From NCBI GenBank assembly GCA_035720425.1, contig DASTOB010000184.1, forward strand, positions 1 through 15,425: a DNA stretch of 15,425 nucleotides, read 5' to 3'. The notes beneath the pieces were generated by a model that saw only the letters and a program-made list of their open reading frames with translations, made no database searches and was not told the origin of the DNA. Source of the DNA: DASTOB01 sp035720425. Lineage in GTDB: Bacteria > Chloroflexota > Limnocylindria > Limnocylindrales > CSP1-4. The translations under genes were made by a program, and so were the position numbers. Of the stretch, positions 7,460 to 14,514 are shown piece after piece (within the stretch, counting starts at the first letter, position 1; each line of letters begins with the position of its first letter).

Positions 7460-9049
7460 TCAGGCGCCGGGGATTCTGACCCGGAGCAGCTGTCCGCCCT
7501 CCCGCTCGAACACGACCGGGTTCGGCCCGAGGAAACCGTTCTCGGACTCGAGGATCAACGACCCGGCCTGCACGTCGAGGAGGAACCAGCCCGGTCCCCA
7601 GATCGACGAGGCGTCGACGATCCCGCTCGACTCCCAACCGCCGGCGCGAGCGATGCCGCCGCCCATGTCGTAGCCGACCGCTCCGTCGAGCGACTGGTCA
7701 ACCTCGAGGACGGCCTTCAGCTGGCCGGTGCCGAAGGTGTACTGCCACACCCGCGCGCCCGGCCCGGCGCCCAGGTTGAACTGGTTGTGGCTCCCGGTGT
7801 CCTCCTGGATGAGGAGGCTGGTCGCCGTGGTCTCGATGTTGTCCGGCTGATGGAGCGCGGCCGGGTTGCCCGGGCCAAGCGGGTCGGCATCGATGAGGAT
7901 CGACAGACTGTCGACGACCGTCGGGTCGTCGTCGTTGAGGACCATCCTGAAGATGCGCCCGTTCGGGTATGGGCCCATCGTGCCGGACGGGCCGCGCATG
8001 AGTCGATCGCCGGCGCCGCCGGGGATCGCTCGGGGCTCGCCCGTGTCGGCGAGATAGACGACCTTCGGGTCGTTCCGGTCGTAGGCGATGTCCTCGATCC
8101 GGATGAACTGGAACACGTTGTTCTCGTTCGACCAGTTCTCGAGACCGGTCTGGTTGCCGATCGCGATGTTCCGAGGGACCGGGATGAACTCGCCGGTGAT
8201 GTCGTCGCCGAGGGCGAGATCGCCGTAGTCGTTGAAGCCCGCTTCGCCGACGAACGCCCACAGCTCGCCCTCGTCGTTCCAGACGGCGTCGGTGTCCGGG
8301 GCGATGTAGCTGTAGACCTGCGAGGACGGCGCGCTGAAGGTGTCGTCGCCGGACAGAACGACGAGCTCGTCGAACCCGGGGATCGCCACGCTGTTCTCGT
8401 GGTTATGGCGACCCATGCCGTAGATCGTCTTGTACTGGCCGGTGCGAATGTCGAGGGCGACGACGACGCCGGCCTGCTCCGGGTTGGACCCTACCGACGG
8501 GATGGCCGGCCAGGCGAGCCCGGTGCGGTTCACCGTGTCGGTTGCTTCCTCGTTCGTGAACAGGATCCAGCGGTCGAAGCCCTGCTCGGGGCCGGCCAGG
8601 AAGTTCGAGCAGAAGCGCTGATAGTTCGCGTCGCTCGGGATCACGTCGCTCCCGTGCAGGATCCCGCCCGAGTGCTGGTTGACCACGAGCTTGTCGACGT
8701 GCGAGTTCGTGAAGTCGGTCAGGTTGCCGGGGAACGGCACGAGCGACGTCTCGTGGTTCACGTACAGGTCCACCCGCCCGTTGCCGCGCGGATAGATGCT
8801 GATCCCGTCGGGGATCGAGTCGAACGTGAACCCGTTCGGCAGCGTATCGCCGACCGTGATGAGCGGCTCGATGACCACGCCGGCGGGCGCGTCCGCGCCG
8901 GGCTTGACCATCGCCGCCACCGATGTCTTGAAGCCGGCCTTGCCGTTTCCGCCCGGGGCGGCCTGCGCCGGCACCGTTCCGGCGATGAGGACGAGCGCGG
9001 CGGCAGCGGCCACGAGTCGGACGAGACGTCGAATGCGGGGACTGGGCAT
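7460..9049 (-). CDS. Secreted DUF839/PhoX-like protein (putative metal-dependent phosphatase)
   Basis: This is an exported 529-residue protein that appears to have the beta-propeller plan of DUF839, the family of the Ca/Fe-dependent alkaline phosphatase PhoX. The N-terminus MPSPRIRRLVR plus a hydrophobic Ala/Val/Leu stretch (9-24) ends in AQA-AP at residue 30, a good signal-peptidase site. RR is present but a full twin-arginine motif is not, so Sec export is as likely as Tat. Acidic motifs that fit the family's metal sites are YVNHETS (97-102), FTNEEATDT (164-172), HNHENSV (215-221), LSGDDTF (232-238), IEDIAYD (318-324), QPDNIE (401-406) and QEDTGSHN (415-422). I chose the ATG at 9049 for the GGGAGGA site 8 nt upstream and the immediate signal peptide; longer in-frame starts give no sensible N-terminus. 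Phosphatase activity is inferred from the family only; no phosphate-regulation genes are nearby. Confidence 0.8.
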   Translation of the reverse strand: MPSPRIRRLVRLVAAAAALVLIAGTVPAQAAPGGNGKAGFKTSVAAMVKPGADAPAGVVIEPLITVGDTLPNGFTFDSIPDGISIYPRGNGRVDLYVNHETSLVPFPGNLTDFTNSHVDKLVVNQHSGGILHGSDVIPSDANYQRFCSNFLAGPEQGFDRWILFTNEEATDTVNRTGLAWPAIPSVGSNPEQAGVVVALDIRTGQYKTIYGMGRHNHENSVAIPGFDELVVLSGDDTFSAPSSQVYSYIAPDTDAVWNDEGELWAFVGEAGFNDYGDLALGDDITGEFIPVPRNIAIGNQTGLENWSNENNVFQFIRIEDIAYDRNDPKVVYLADTGEPRAIPGGAGDRLMRGPSGTMGPYPNGRIFRMVLNDDDPTVVDSLSILIDADPLGPGNPAALHQPDNIETTATSLLIQEDTGSHNQFNLGAGPGARVWQYTFGTGQLKAVLEVDQSLDGAVGYDMGGGIARAGGWESSGIVDASSIWGPGWFLLDVQAGSLILESENGFLGPNPVVFEREGGQLLRVRIPGA

Positions 9050-9200
9050 GGGGCACTTCCTCCCAGTGTCGGGTGCGGTAGGGACGGCTATGGTGCGCTT
9101 CGGTCCGGAGATCGGCAAGGCGAGGCTGCGCGTGACGCGGCCTCTCGGTGCGCGGGCGCACCACTTCCTCGGGTCGGCGTCGGCCAGGATTCGGCCGCGT

Positions 9201-11102
9201 TCAGGCCGGGGTTGCCACCCAGTTCGGGAGCTCGCGGGCGAGCGTTGCGAGCGGCAGCGTCCCATGGCCGAGCAGCGCATCGTGGAACGCCCGAAGGTCG
9301 AAGCGCGAGCCGTCGCGGGCCTCGATCTCGCGGCGCAGGCGGAGGATTTCGCGCTGGCCGATCTTGTACGTCAGGGCCTGGCCCGGCCAGCAGATGTAGC
9401 GGTCGGTCTCGATCGTCGCATCGGTCGGGGTGAGCCCGGCTCCGAGCAGGAAGTCGATCGACCGCTGGCGGGTCCAGCGCAGGGCGTGGAGTCCCGTGTC
9501 GACGACGAGGCGGCCGGCCCGCCACGCCTGGGCGTCGAGCATGCCGAAGCGCTCGGCGTCGTCGCGGTAGAGCCCCATCTCGTCGGCCAGCGTCTCGGCG
9601 TACAGGCCCCAGCCCTCGACGTACGCCCCGCCGACGGAGCGTGAGCCGAGCCGCCGGAACGTGTTGAGGTCGGGATGCTCCATCTCGAGCGCGATCTGGA
9701 AGTGGTGGCCCGGAATCGCCTCGTGGTAGGTCGTCGCCGCGAGCTTCGACAGCGTTCGCGACGGCAGGTCGAACGTGTTGACGTAGTAGATGCCGGGCCG
9801 CGATCCGTCGAGCGTCGGCGGGAAGTAGTACGCGAAGGGCGCGTCGCGCTCCTTGTATTCCTCGACCGGCCGAACCTGGCAGCCCGCGCGCGGCAGCCGG
9901 CCGAAGTAGCGCGGCGCGAGCGCCAGCGCGCGCTCGATGTCCTCGGTCGCCCGGGCGACGAGGTCGGCGGCACGCGGGACGGTGTTGGACGGATCGGACG
10001 CGAGGGCCGCGCGGTACGCGGCCGTGTCGTCGCCGAAGCCCGCCCGTCGGGCGATCTCTCGCCGTCGGCCCTCGATCTCCTCGAGCTCGTCGAGGCCGAT
10101 CCGGTGGACCTCCGCGGGATCGAGGTCGAGCGTCGTCCAGGCGCGGATCTGGGTGCGGTAGAGGGCCTCGCCGTTCGGGGCCGACCAGATGCCGGGTTCC
10201 TCGCGGGTCGCCGCGAGGTAGTCACCGCGGAGTGCTTCGAGGAACGCCGCGTCGGCTGGATAGACGACGTCCCGGACGGCCTCGCGGACGCGTTCGCGGT
10301 CCGCGTCGGAGGCGACCTTGGCGAGGGTCGGGATGACCGCCTCGTCGATCGGCACTGCAAGGAGGCGCTCGATCTGGGCGATCGTTCGCTCGGCGACGAT
10401 GCGCGGCGCGGTCAGCCCGCTGGCCAGGCCGTCGCGCAGGATCTCCACGTTGGCGGCCATGAAATCGCCGTAGGCGTGGAGGCGCGACAGGAGCGCGTCG
10501 AGCCGCTCCGGCGTGTCGGCCGGCTGGAACTGGGTGAGCTGCGGGAGCATCGTCTGCGGGCCCGACATCTGGTCGACGACGCGCAGCTCGTGGGTCCGCT
10601 GGTCGTCCTCCTCGATCCCGAGCTCCGCGATGACCCGCAGGATGTCGCGCGTGATCCGATCCTCGAGCGGCAGGTCGTCCGGGGCGATCGCTTCGACCTC
10701 GGCGAGCGTGTCCTCCATGAGCCGACGGATCTGCGCCCGACCCTCCGGCCCCGGGTCGTCGAGTCGGTCCGCGTAGCGCGAGTCGCCGTACATCGTGGCC
10801 GTCGTTGGGTGGAGCTCGAGGATCCGCTCCCAGAAGCGCTCCGACAAGGCGTTGACGGCTTCGGCGGCGGAGGTGGGGCCGGCGAAGGGGGAGCTGGGGT
10901 CGGCCGAATTGGTGGCGGAGTTCGCGGCGGCGGAGTTCGCGGCGGCGGAGTTCGCGGCGGCGGCGGAGTTCGCGGCGGCCGAGTTCGCGGCGGCGGCGGA
11001 GTTCGCGGCCGCCGAATTCGCGGCGGAGCTCGCGGCGGCCGAATCGGTGGCGGCCGAGTTCGCGGCGGCGGAGTTCGCGGCGGCCGATTCCGGCTGGGTC
11101 AC
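9201..11102 (-). CDS. DUF885-family metallopeptidase-like protein with Asn-Ser-Ala repeat N-terminus
   Basis: The protein has 633 residues. From about residue 78 on it is a typical DUF885 protein, an all-helical family with a zinc-peptidase-like HE motif. Key features are YHEAIPGHHFQIALE (459-473, HE at 460-461), YVEGWGLYAE (494-503) with a likely third ligand Glu, an RWTRQRSIDFLL stretch near 542, and DRYICWPGQALTYKIGQ (567-583). It probably hydrolyses peptides, but the substrate is unknown. The first 65 residues are a low-complexity Ser-Ala-Ala-Ala-Asn repeat with no signal peptide. Translation from the GTG at 11102 is supported by GAGGAG 9 nt upstream, so the repeat should be part of the protein. 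A -10-like TAGGCT at 11155-11160 gives the gene its own promoter. The downstream PhoX-like gene starts about 150 bp after its stop. Confidence 0.9.
   Translation of the reverse strand: MTQPESAAANSAAANSAATDSAAASSAANSAAANSAAAANSAAANSAAAANSAAANSAAANSATNSADPSSPFAGPTSAAEAVNALSERFWERILELHPTTATMYGDSRYADRLDDPGPEGRAQIRRLMEDTLAEVEAIAPDDLPLEDRITRDILRVIAELGIEEDDQRTHELRVVDQMSGPQTMLPQLTQFQPADTPERLDALLSRLHAYGDFMAANVEILRDGLASGLTAPRIVAERTIAQIERLLAVPIDEAVIPTLAKVASDADRERVREAVRDVVYPADAAFLEALRGDYLAATREEPGIWSAPNGEALYRTQIRAWTTLDLDPAEVHRIGLDELEEIEGRRREIARRAGFGDDTAAYRAALASDPSNTVPRAADLVARATEDIERALALAPRYFGRLPRAGCQVRPVEEYKERDAPFAYYFPPTLDGSRPGIYYVNTFDLPSRTLSKLAATTYHEAIPGHHFQIALEMEHPDLNTFRRLGSRSVGGAYVEGWGLYAETLADEMGLYRDDAERFGMLDAQAWRAGRLVVDTGLHALRWTRQRSIDFLLGAGLTPTDATIETDRYICWPGQALTYKIGQREILRLRREIEARDGSRFDLRAFHDALLGHGTLPLATLARELPNWVATPA
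10908..11087 (-). repeat. In-frame repeat tract coding for (S-A-A-A-N)n in the DUF885 gene
   Basis: About twelve units of 12, 15 or 18 bp code for SAAAN, SAAAAN, SAAN and variants (SAATD, SAAAS, SATN). All length changes are multiples of three, so the frame is kept. Codons vary silently (TCC/TCG, AAC/AAT, GCC/GCG). The tract is likely to expand and contract by slippage. It may be a flexible linker or surface tail; family members normally begin near residue 78. Confidence 0.85.
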
Positions 11103-11111
11103 GGGCGGGAT

Positions 11112-11117
11112 CTCCTC
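11112..11117 (-). promoter_or_regulatory. Ribosome binding site deciding the GTG start of the DUF885 gene
   Basis: The minus strand reads GAGGAG, 9 nt before GTG 11102-11100. This supports translation from upstream of the repeat tract. Confidence 0.65.
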
Positions 11118-11154
11118 GTGCGAGGCTGTCGAACGTCAGATGGGAGGCGACACA

Positions 11155-11160
11155 AGCCTA
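11155..11160 (-). promoter_or_regulatory. Putative -10 box of the DUF885 gene
   Basis: The minus strand reads TAGGCT inside CGCTAGGCT (11163-11155), identical to the box before the MscS gene. It predicts a leader of about 45 nt carrying the GAGGAG site. No good -35 is visible. Confidence 0.4.
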
Positions 11161-11185
11161 GCGTGCACGTCCCCGCCGGATCAGA

Positions 11186-11527
11186 ATCGTCGGATTCTCA
11201 CCACGCGAGCGTTCGTCACCGTGTCAACGCCGGCGGGGCGGAGCGACCGGTCCTGCTCGTGCGTGGCGGGGGCCGGGCCGGGCCCGAGAATCGTCAGATG
11301 CTCGTGGGGTGAGCGCGGGGCCTTGCCGGGCCGTCTCGGTGCGCATGGGGCGAGAAACTGACGAAAAGTCGGCCGATCCTGCGTCGCCCGGTGCGCGGAT
11401 GACGACTTCGAGGCTCCCGTCCGTGACGAACGCTCACCCGGTGCGCAAACGACGAAATGGCTGGAGCTGCGCGGTGCTCCCATGCTCCGGGCAGTGACGA
11501 CCGCTCACCTGGTGCGCAAACGACGAC
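11186..11527. repeat. Family of about 34-bp imperfect dyad repeats, four to six copies in both orientations
   Basis: Two near-identical copies lie at 11423-11456 and 11494-11527 (31 of 34 bases equal), each starting GTGACGA and containing CGCTCACC-GGTGCGCAAACGACGA. Their halves are imperfect inverted repeats. An inverted copy at 11186-11219 matches the first at 26 of 34 bases. Partial copies lie at about 11290-11315 (inverted; shares CGCTCACCC and GACGAT) and 11387-11406 (right arm CCCGGTGCGC...GACGA). A doubtful one is at 11338-11366. Spacing is irregular, unlike a CRISPR array. The pattern suggests a dispersed small palindromic element or a cluster of operator sites. Confidence 0.75.
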
Positions 11528-11532
11528 GGGGA

Positions 11533-11610
11533 GGGCCGGTGTCGCGCATCAGGCCGCCGCGAGGGGCCGGCGTCGCGCATCAGGCCGGTGCGAGGTGCCG
11601 GTGCCGCGCA
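11533..11610. repeat. 31-bp tandem repeat, 2.5 copies
   Basis: Units at 11533-11563 and 11564-11594 share GGGCCGG-GTCGCGCATCAGGCCG-GCGAG, with three mismatches in 31. A partial third unit (GTGCCGGTGCCGCGCA) follows to 11610. It lies just beyond the end of the methyltransferase-like gene and is separate from the dyad family. Confidence 0.75.
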
Positions 11611-11630
11611 GCGTGCCTCGGGCCGGCGCC

Positions 11631-11648
11631 GACGCCGACGCCGACGCC
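11631..11648. repeat. Hexanucleotide repeat (GACGCC)x3
   Basis: Three perfect GACGCC units, preceded by a related GGCGCC, lie 25 bp past the methyltransferase-like gene's stop. This is simple-sequence DNA; no function is evident. Confidence 0.7.
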
Positions 11649-11673
11649 GTGCAGCGTCCCTGCGACCCCCCTC

Positions 11674-14514
11674 TCACTCCCCGAACAGCGACAACTGCGC
11701 CGCATTCCGCTCGATCGGCGGATCGAGGCCCAGGTACGGCTCGAGGTCGGCCAGCGACAGCGGGTCGCGGGCGAGGAACGCCCGCAGGTGGTGCCACTTG
11801 ACGACGTGCCAGTTCCCGTCGGCCATCGCCGACCGGAGGAGCGGCGAGCGCTCCAGCTTGTAGCGCACGAGCTCCGTCCGTTCCGACGGCACGACGAGGA
11901 ACCGCACGAGTCGCTCGTCGGGCGCGATCCGCTCGTGCCGCCGCAGGATCGTGTCGCCGAGCATGGCCGTCCACTCGACCTCGAACATGAACGTCGCCTT
12001 CGTTCGGACGTACCAGATGCAGTCGACCGCCTCGAGTTCCTCGACCGGGCCGCGGGCGACGACCGGCAGGTACGCGTCGAGCTCGCGGTCCTCGAGTCGA
12101 TCGCCAAGACGACGCCCGTCGACGGTCCGCGCCTGCTCGCGCCGGCCGATCCACACGCGCATCGCCAGCCGATGGCCGGCATCGGCGAGCAGGCCGATCA
12201 ACTCGGCATGCTCCGCCGACCGGCGGGGGAGATCCTCCCCGGTGACGATCCGATCGGCCGTGCTGGCCGGGCTCCGATAGCTGTCGAGGCACGCCCGAAC
12301 GAGCGCCTCGTCCGGCAGGTCCGGCCCGGCGAACAGCGCCGCGATGCGGCTGAAGAACCCGTCCTCGGTCAGCGGGCCGGCAGTCGACAGGAGGCTGTAC
12401 ACGGCCCACTCGACCCGATCGGCCAGCGGGGCGGCGGCCGATGCGCGATCGTCCCGGTCGGCCAGCCACCAGCGGTCCGGCTCGATCTCGACGATGCGCC
12501 GCTGGGTCGACCGACCCAGCTCGTCGCGAATGAGCCCGACGAGTCGCTCGACGGGATCGCCGGACGCCTCGGCGGCGCCGGACGCGGCGGCGGCGGAGGA
12601 CGAGGAGCCGGCAGCGGACGAGGAGCCAGCGACGGCCGATTCCAGGGTGCCCCGTCCGGCGGACGTCGGGGCCGTCCGGCCGGCGGAAGGCCGATCGGCC
12701 CCTGGCGGCCGATCGACGACGGGCGGCCGATCCGCCCCGGGCGGCCGATCACCGCCGGTCGCCGCCGCATCCGACCCCGCATCCGAACCGCCCGACGCGC
12801 TGGCGGCGAACCGGCGAAGCTGACCCGCCCGGTCGAGCCCCACGAGGATCTCCCCGAGCAGCCGCTCCGTGCGGGCCGGCTCGCCCCGCGCCCGAAGCGC
12901 CTCGATCGCCGTCGCCGTCACCGTCTTCGCCGCGTCGGCCGCCGAGAAGGGCCGGGCGTCGAAACGTTCCGGCGGCGCGAACAGGCCCGGACCCGGCACG
13001 AGCTCCGGGTCCCCGGGCCCGCCCGGGATCGGCGGAAGTCCGACGTTCGCGCGGGTTCGTGGCCCCGGCGGCAGGGTCGCGCCGGGAGGAGCGAGCTCCA
13101 CGAATCCCCCGGACTCCTCGTCGGGCTCCGCGAGCCGCGCGTCGATGACCCGGAAGCCCGCGCCGGCCGCCCCCACCGCGGTAGCGACGAGCGCCTCCGG
13201 CCCCGCCGGGTCGAGGAAGAACACCGCCCGGCCGTCGCGGGCGAGGAGCGGCTCGGCCGCCTCGAGCGAGCGCCGCAGCGACGCCGCCTGCCACGCCCAC
13301 GGCGCGCGCCAGGACGTGGCGACGAGCGGCTCCGCCGGAACGAGTGACGCGGCCGCGCGTCCCAGGGCCCACGCCGTCCCGTGCCACGCGGCCGCGATCC
13401 GCTCCTGCGTCGGCCGAACCGGCGGCTGACCCAGGAGGAGGCGGACGCGTGCCCGGTCGGTCGGTCGGCCGGCATCCCGTCCGTCGATCCCGAGGCCCGG
13501 ACCCGTGGAGTGCCCCGCCAGCCGGACGATCGCCGTCGCCGCCCCCTCACCGAGGCTGCGCAGGTCCTCGCCGAAACGCGCCTGGACCGGCCCGAGCGGC
13601 CCGCCCTCGAGCTGCTGGACGAAGCCGCGAACCGCGCGGAACCCGTCCTCGAGCGCGAGCCACGGATTGCGTTCGCGCCACACGTCCCCGGTCGGGCGCC
13701 GGACGTGACCGCCGACGATGCGGAGGGCGGCGGCGCGGCCCGGCGTCGACTGGAGGCGGCTCGACGGCAGGATGGCCTGGAGGAAGGCGAGCCGGAGCGC
13801 CGACTCGACCGGCGCCGCACGAAGGTCGCCCTCGATCCGCTCGAGGATCGCCGCCAGCGCCGCGAGCTGGCGCGGGGTGTGAAGGTCGAGCACCTCGTCG
13901 ACGAGACCATCGCCGCCGGGCGGCGCCGGAAAGCGCTCCGCGAGGCGATCACGGACCGCGGCGCCCGGTTCCGTGGCGAGCGCGAGCTCGAGGTCGGCGT
14001 CGTCAAGCGGCGCGTGTCGCTGCTCGCCGCCGCTCTGCTGATCGCGGCAGGCGGTGCAGCGGTAGTGCTTCCGGACCGGCCGGGCCGGGTCGCCGTCGGC
14101 GCCCGCCTCCCAGGTCAGCTCGTCGGCGATGAGCGACCGCCCGCACGTCGCGCAGCGGGTCGCGAACCACTCCCCGATGGCGAGGCGGAGGCTCGTCTCG
14201 CCGCGCGGCGAGGCGCCGAGGGACTGGAACGCGGCGTCGAGATGACGAACGTCCGGCGGCCGAAGAACGACCTCCGCGAGGAGCCGCGTGAGCGGGCCCG
14301 ACTCAAGGGACACGGCGCGACGCTGGCGGTCGATCGCGGCCCGCGCGACCCAGCCGCCACGGCCGTGCAGGTCGACGACGACGTCGCCCGGCGAACTGTG
14401 CGCCTCGACGCGAGCGGCCACGAGGTCAAATGGAGGCGGCGGCGACAGGCGGTCGATCGCCGGCAGCCCGGATCCGGACCGGGTGGCTCGGCTCGGAGGG
14501 TCGCGGTGGGCCAT
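11674..14514 (-). CDS. Degenerate DNA methyltransferase-like protein with zinc ribbon and nuclease-like C-terminus
   Basis: The protein has 946 residues. Its N-terminal part (about 20-100) resembles SAM-binding motif I of DNA methyltransferases: GDVVVDLHGRGGWVARAA (43-60), then VSLES and PLTRLLAEV, but the usual DPxxGxGTT is replaced. A zinc ribbon follows, with CATC at 121-124 and CTAC at 153-156. A later stretch ends RVRLLLGQPPVRPTQ (356-370), where the catalytic motif IV (D/N-PP-Y/F) would sit, here QPPV. The next segment (SLRRSLEAAEPLLARDGRAV, then AGAGFRVIDARL) fits the last part of a methyltransferase fold. A low-complexity linker (about 570-650) contains DRPPGA repeats. The C-terminal part has a helical region with PLADRVEWAVYSLL, then DCIWYVRTKATFMFEVEWT (831-849), a D...ExE pattern like PD-(D/E)XK nucleases. 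The ATG at 14514 is favoured over TTG 14523 because a -10-like TACGAT overlaps that TTG. No restriction or specificity gene is adjacent. Methylation activity is doubtful. Confidence 0.7.
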   Translation of the reverse strand: MAHRDPPSRATRSGSGLPAIDRLSPPPPFDLVAARVEAHSSPGDVVVDLHGRGGWVARAAIDRQRRAVSLESGPLTRLLAEVVLRPPDVRHLDAAFQSLGASPRGETSLRLAIGEWFATRCATCGRSLIADELTWEAGADGDPARPVRKHYRCTACRDQQSGGEQRHAPLDDADLELALATEPGAAVRDRLAERFPAPPGGDGLVDEVLDLHTPRQLAALAAILERIEGDLRAAPVESALRLAFLQAILPSSRLQSTPGRAAALRIVGGHVRRPTGDVWRERNPWLALEDGFRAVRGFVQQLEGGPLGPVQARFGEDLRSLGEGAATAIVRLAGHSTGPGLGIDGRDAGRPTDRARVRLLLGQPPVRPTQERIAAAWHGTAWALGRAAASLVPAEPLVATSWRAPWAWQAASLRRSLEAAEPLLARDGRAVFFLDPAGPEALVATAVGAAGAGFRVIDARLAEPDEESGGFVELAPPGATLPPGPRTRANVGLPPIPGGPGDPELVPGPGLFAPPERFDARPFSAADAAKTVTATAIEALRARGEPARTERLLGEILVGLDRAGQLRRFAASASGGSDAGSDAAATGGDRPPGADRPPVVDRPPGADRPSAGRTAPTSAGRGTLESAVAGSSSAAGSSSSAAAASGAAEASGDPVERLVGLIRDELGRSTQRRIVEIEPDRWWLADRDDRASAAAPLADRVEWAVYSLLSTAGPLTEDGFFSRIAALFAGPDLPDEALVRACLDSYRSPASTADRIVTGEDLPRRSAEHAELIGLLADAGHRLAMRVWIGRREQARTVDGRRLGDRLEDRELDAYLPVVARGPVEELEAVDCIWYVRTKATFMFEVEWTAMLGDTILRRHERIAPDERLVRFLVVPSERTELVRYKLERSPLLRSAMADGNWHVVKWHHLRAFLARDPLSLADLEPYLGLDPPIERNAAQLSLFGE
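12689..12760 (-). repeat. 18-bp tandem repeat, four copies, coding for DRPPGA-type units
   Basis: GGCCGATC recurs at exactly 18-bp spacing (12689, 12707, 12725, 12743). It codes for DRPPGA, DRPPVV, DRPPGA and DRPSAG in the linker between the methyltransferase-like and nuclease-like halves. It is in frame, so copy-number changes would only alter linker length. Confidence 0.8.

Larger units (their letters stand above)
11103..11673. other. Non-coding spacer with dyad and tandem repeats
   Basis: About 570 bp separate two minus-strand genes. Open frames here translate to repeat-derived, Arg/Pro-rich sequence without domains. The half nearer the DUF885 gene holds that gene's promoter and copies of a dyad repeat. 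The half nearer the methyltransferase-like gene holds a 31-bp tandem repeat and a GACGCC triplet. No clear terminator hairpin with a T-run follows the stop of the upstream gene at 11674. Confidence 0.6.

Noticed and set aside
9675..11312. Plus-strand frames opposite the DUF885 gene, one with a Gly-Gly-Val-Arg repeat and another with an Ala-Glu-Phe repeat
   Set aside because: They are the antisense reading of the Ser-Ala-Asn tract. The minus strand has the ribosome binding site, GTG start and catalytic-type motifs.
11181..11483. 100-codon minus-strand frame in the second spacer
   Set aside because: Its sequence comes from the dyad repeats and shows no domain or ribosome binding site. A repeat-derived frame is the simpler explanation.
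11387..11527. Possible CRISPR array
   Set aside because: Only two nearly identical repeats occur, with uneven spacing (about 50 and 71 bp) and copies in both orientations. No cas genes are present.
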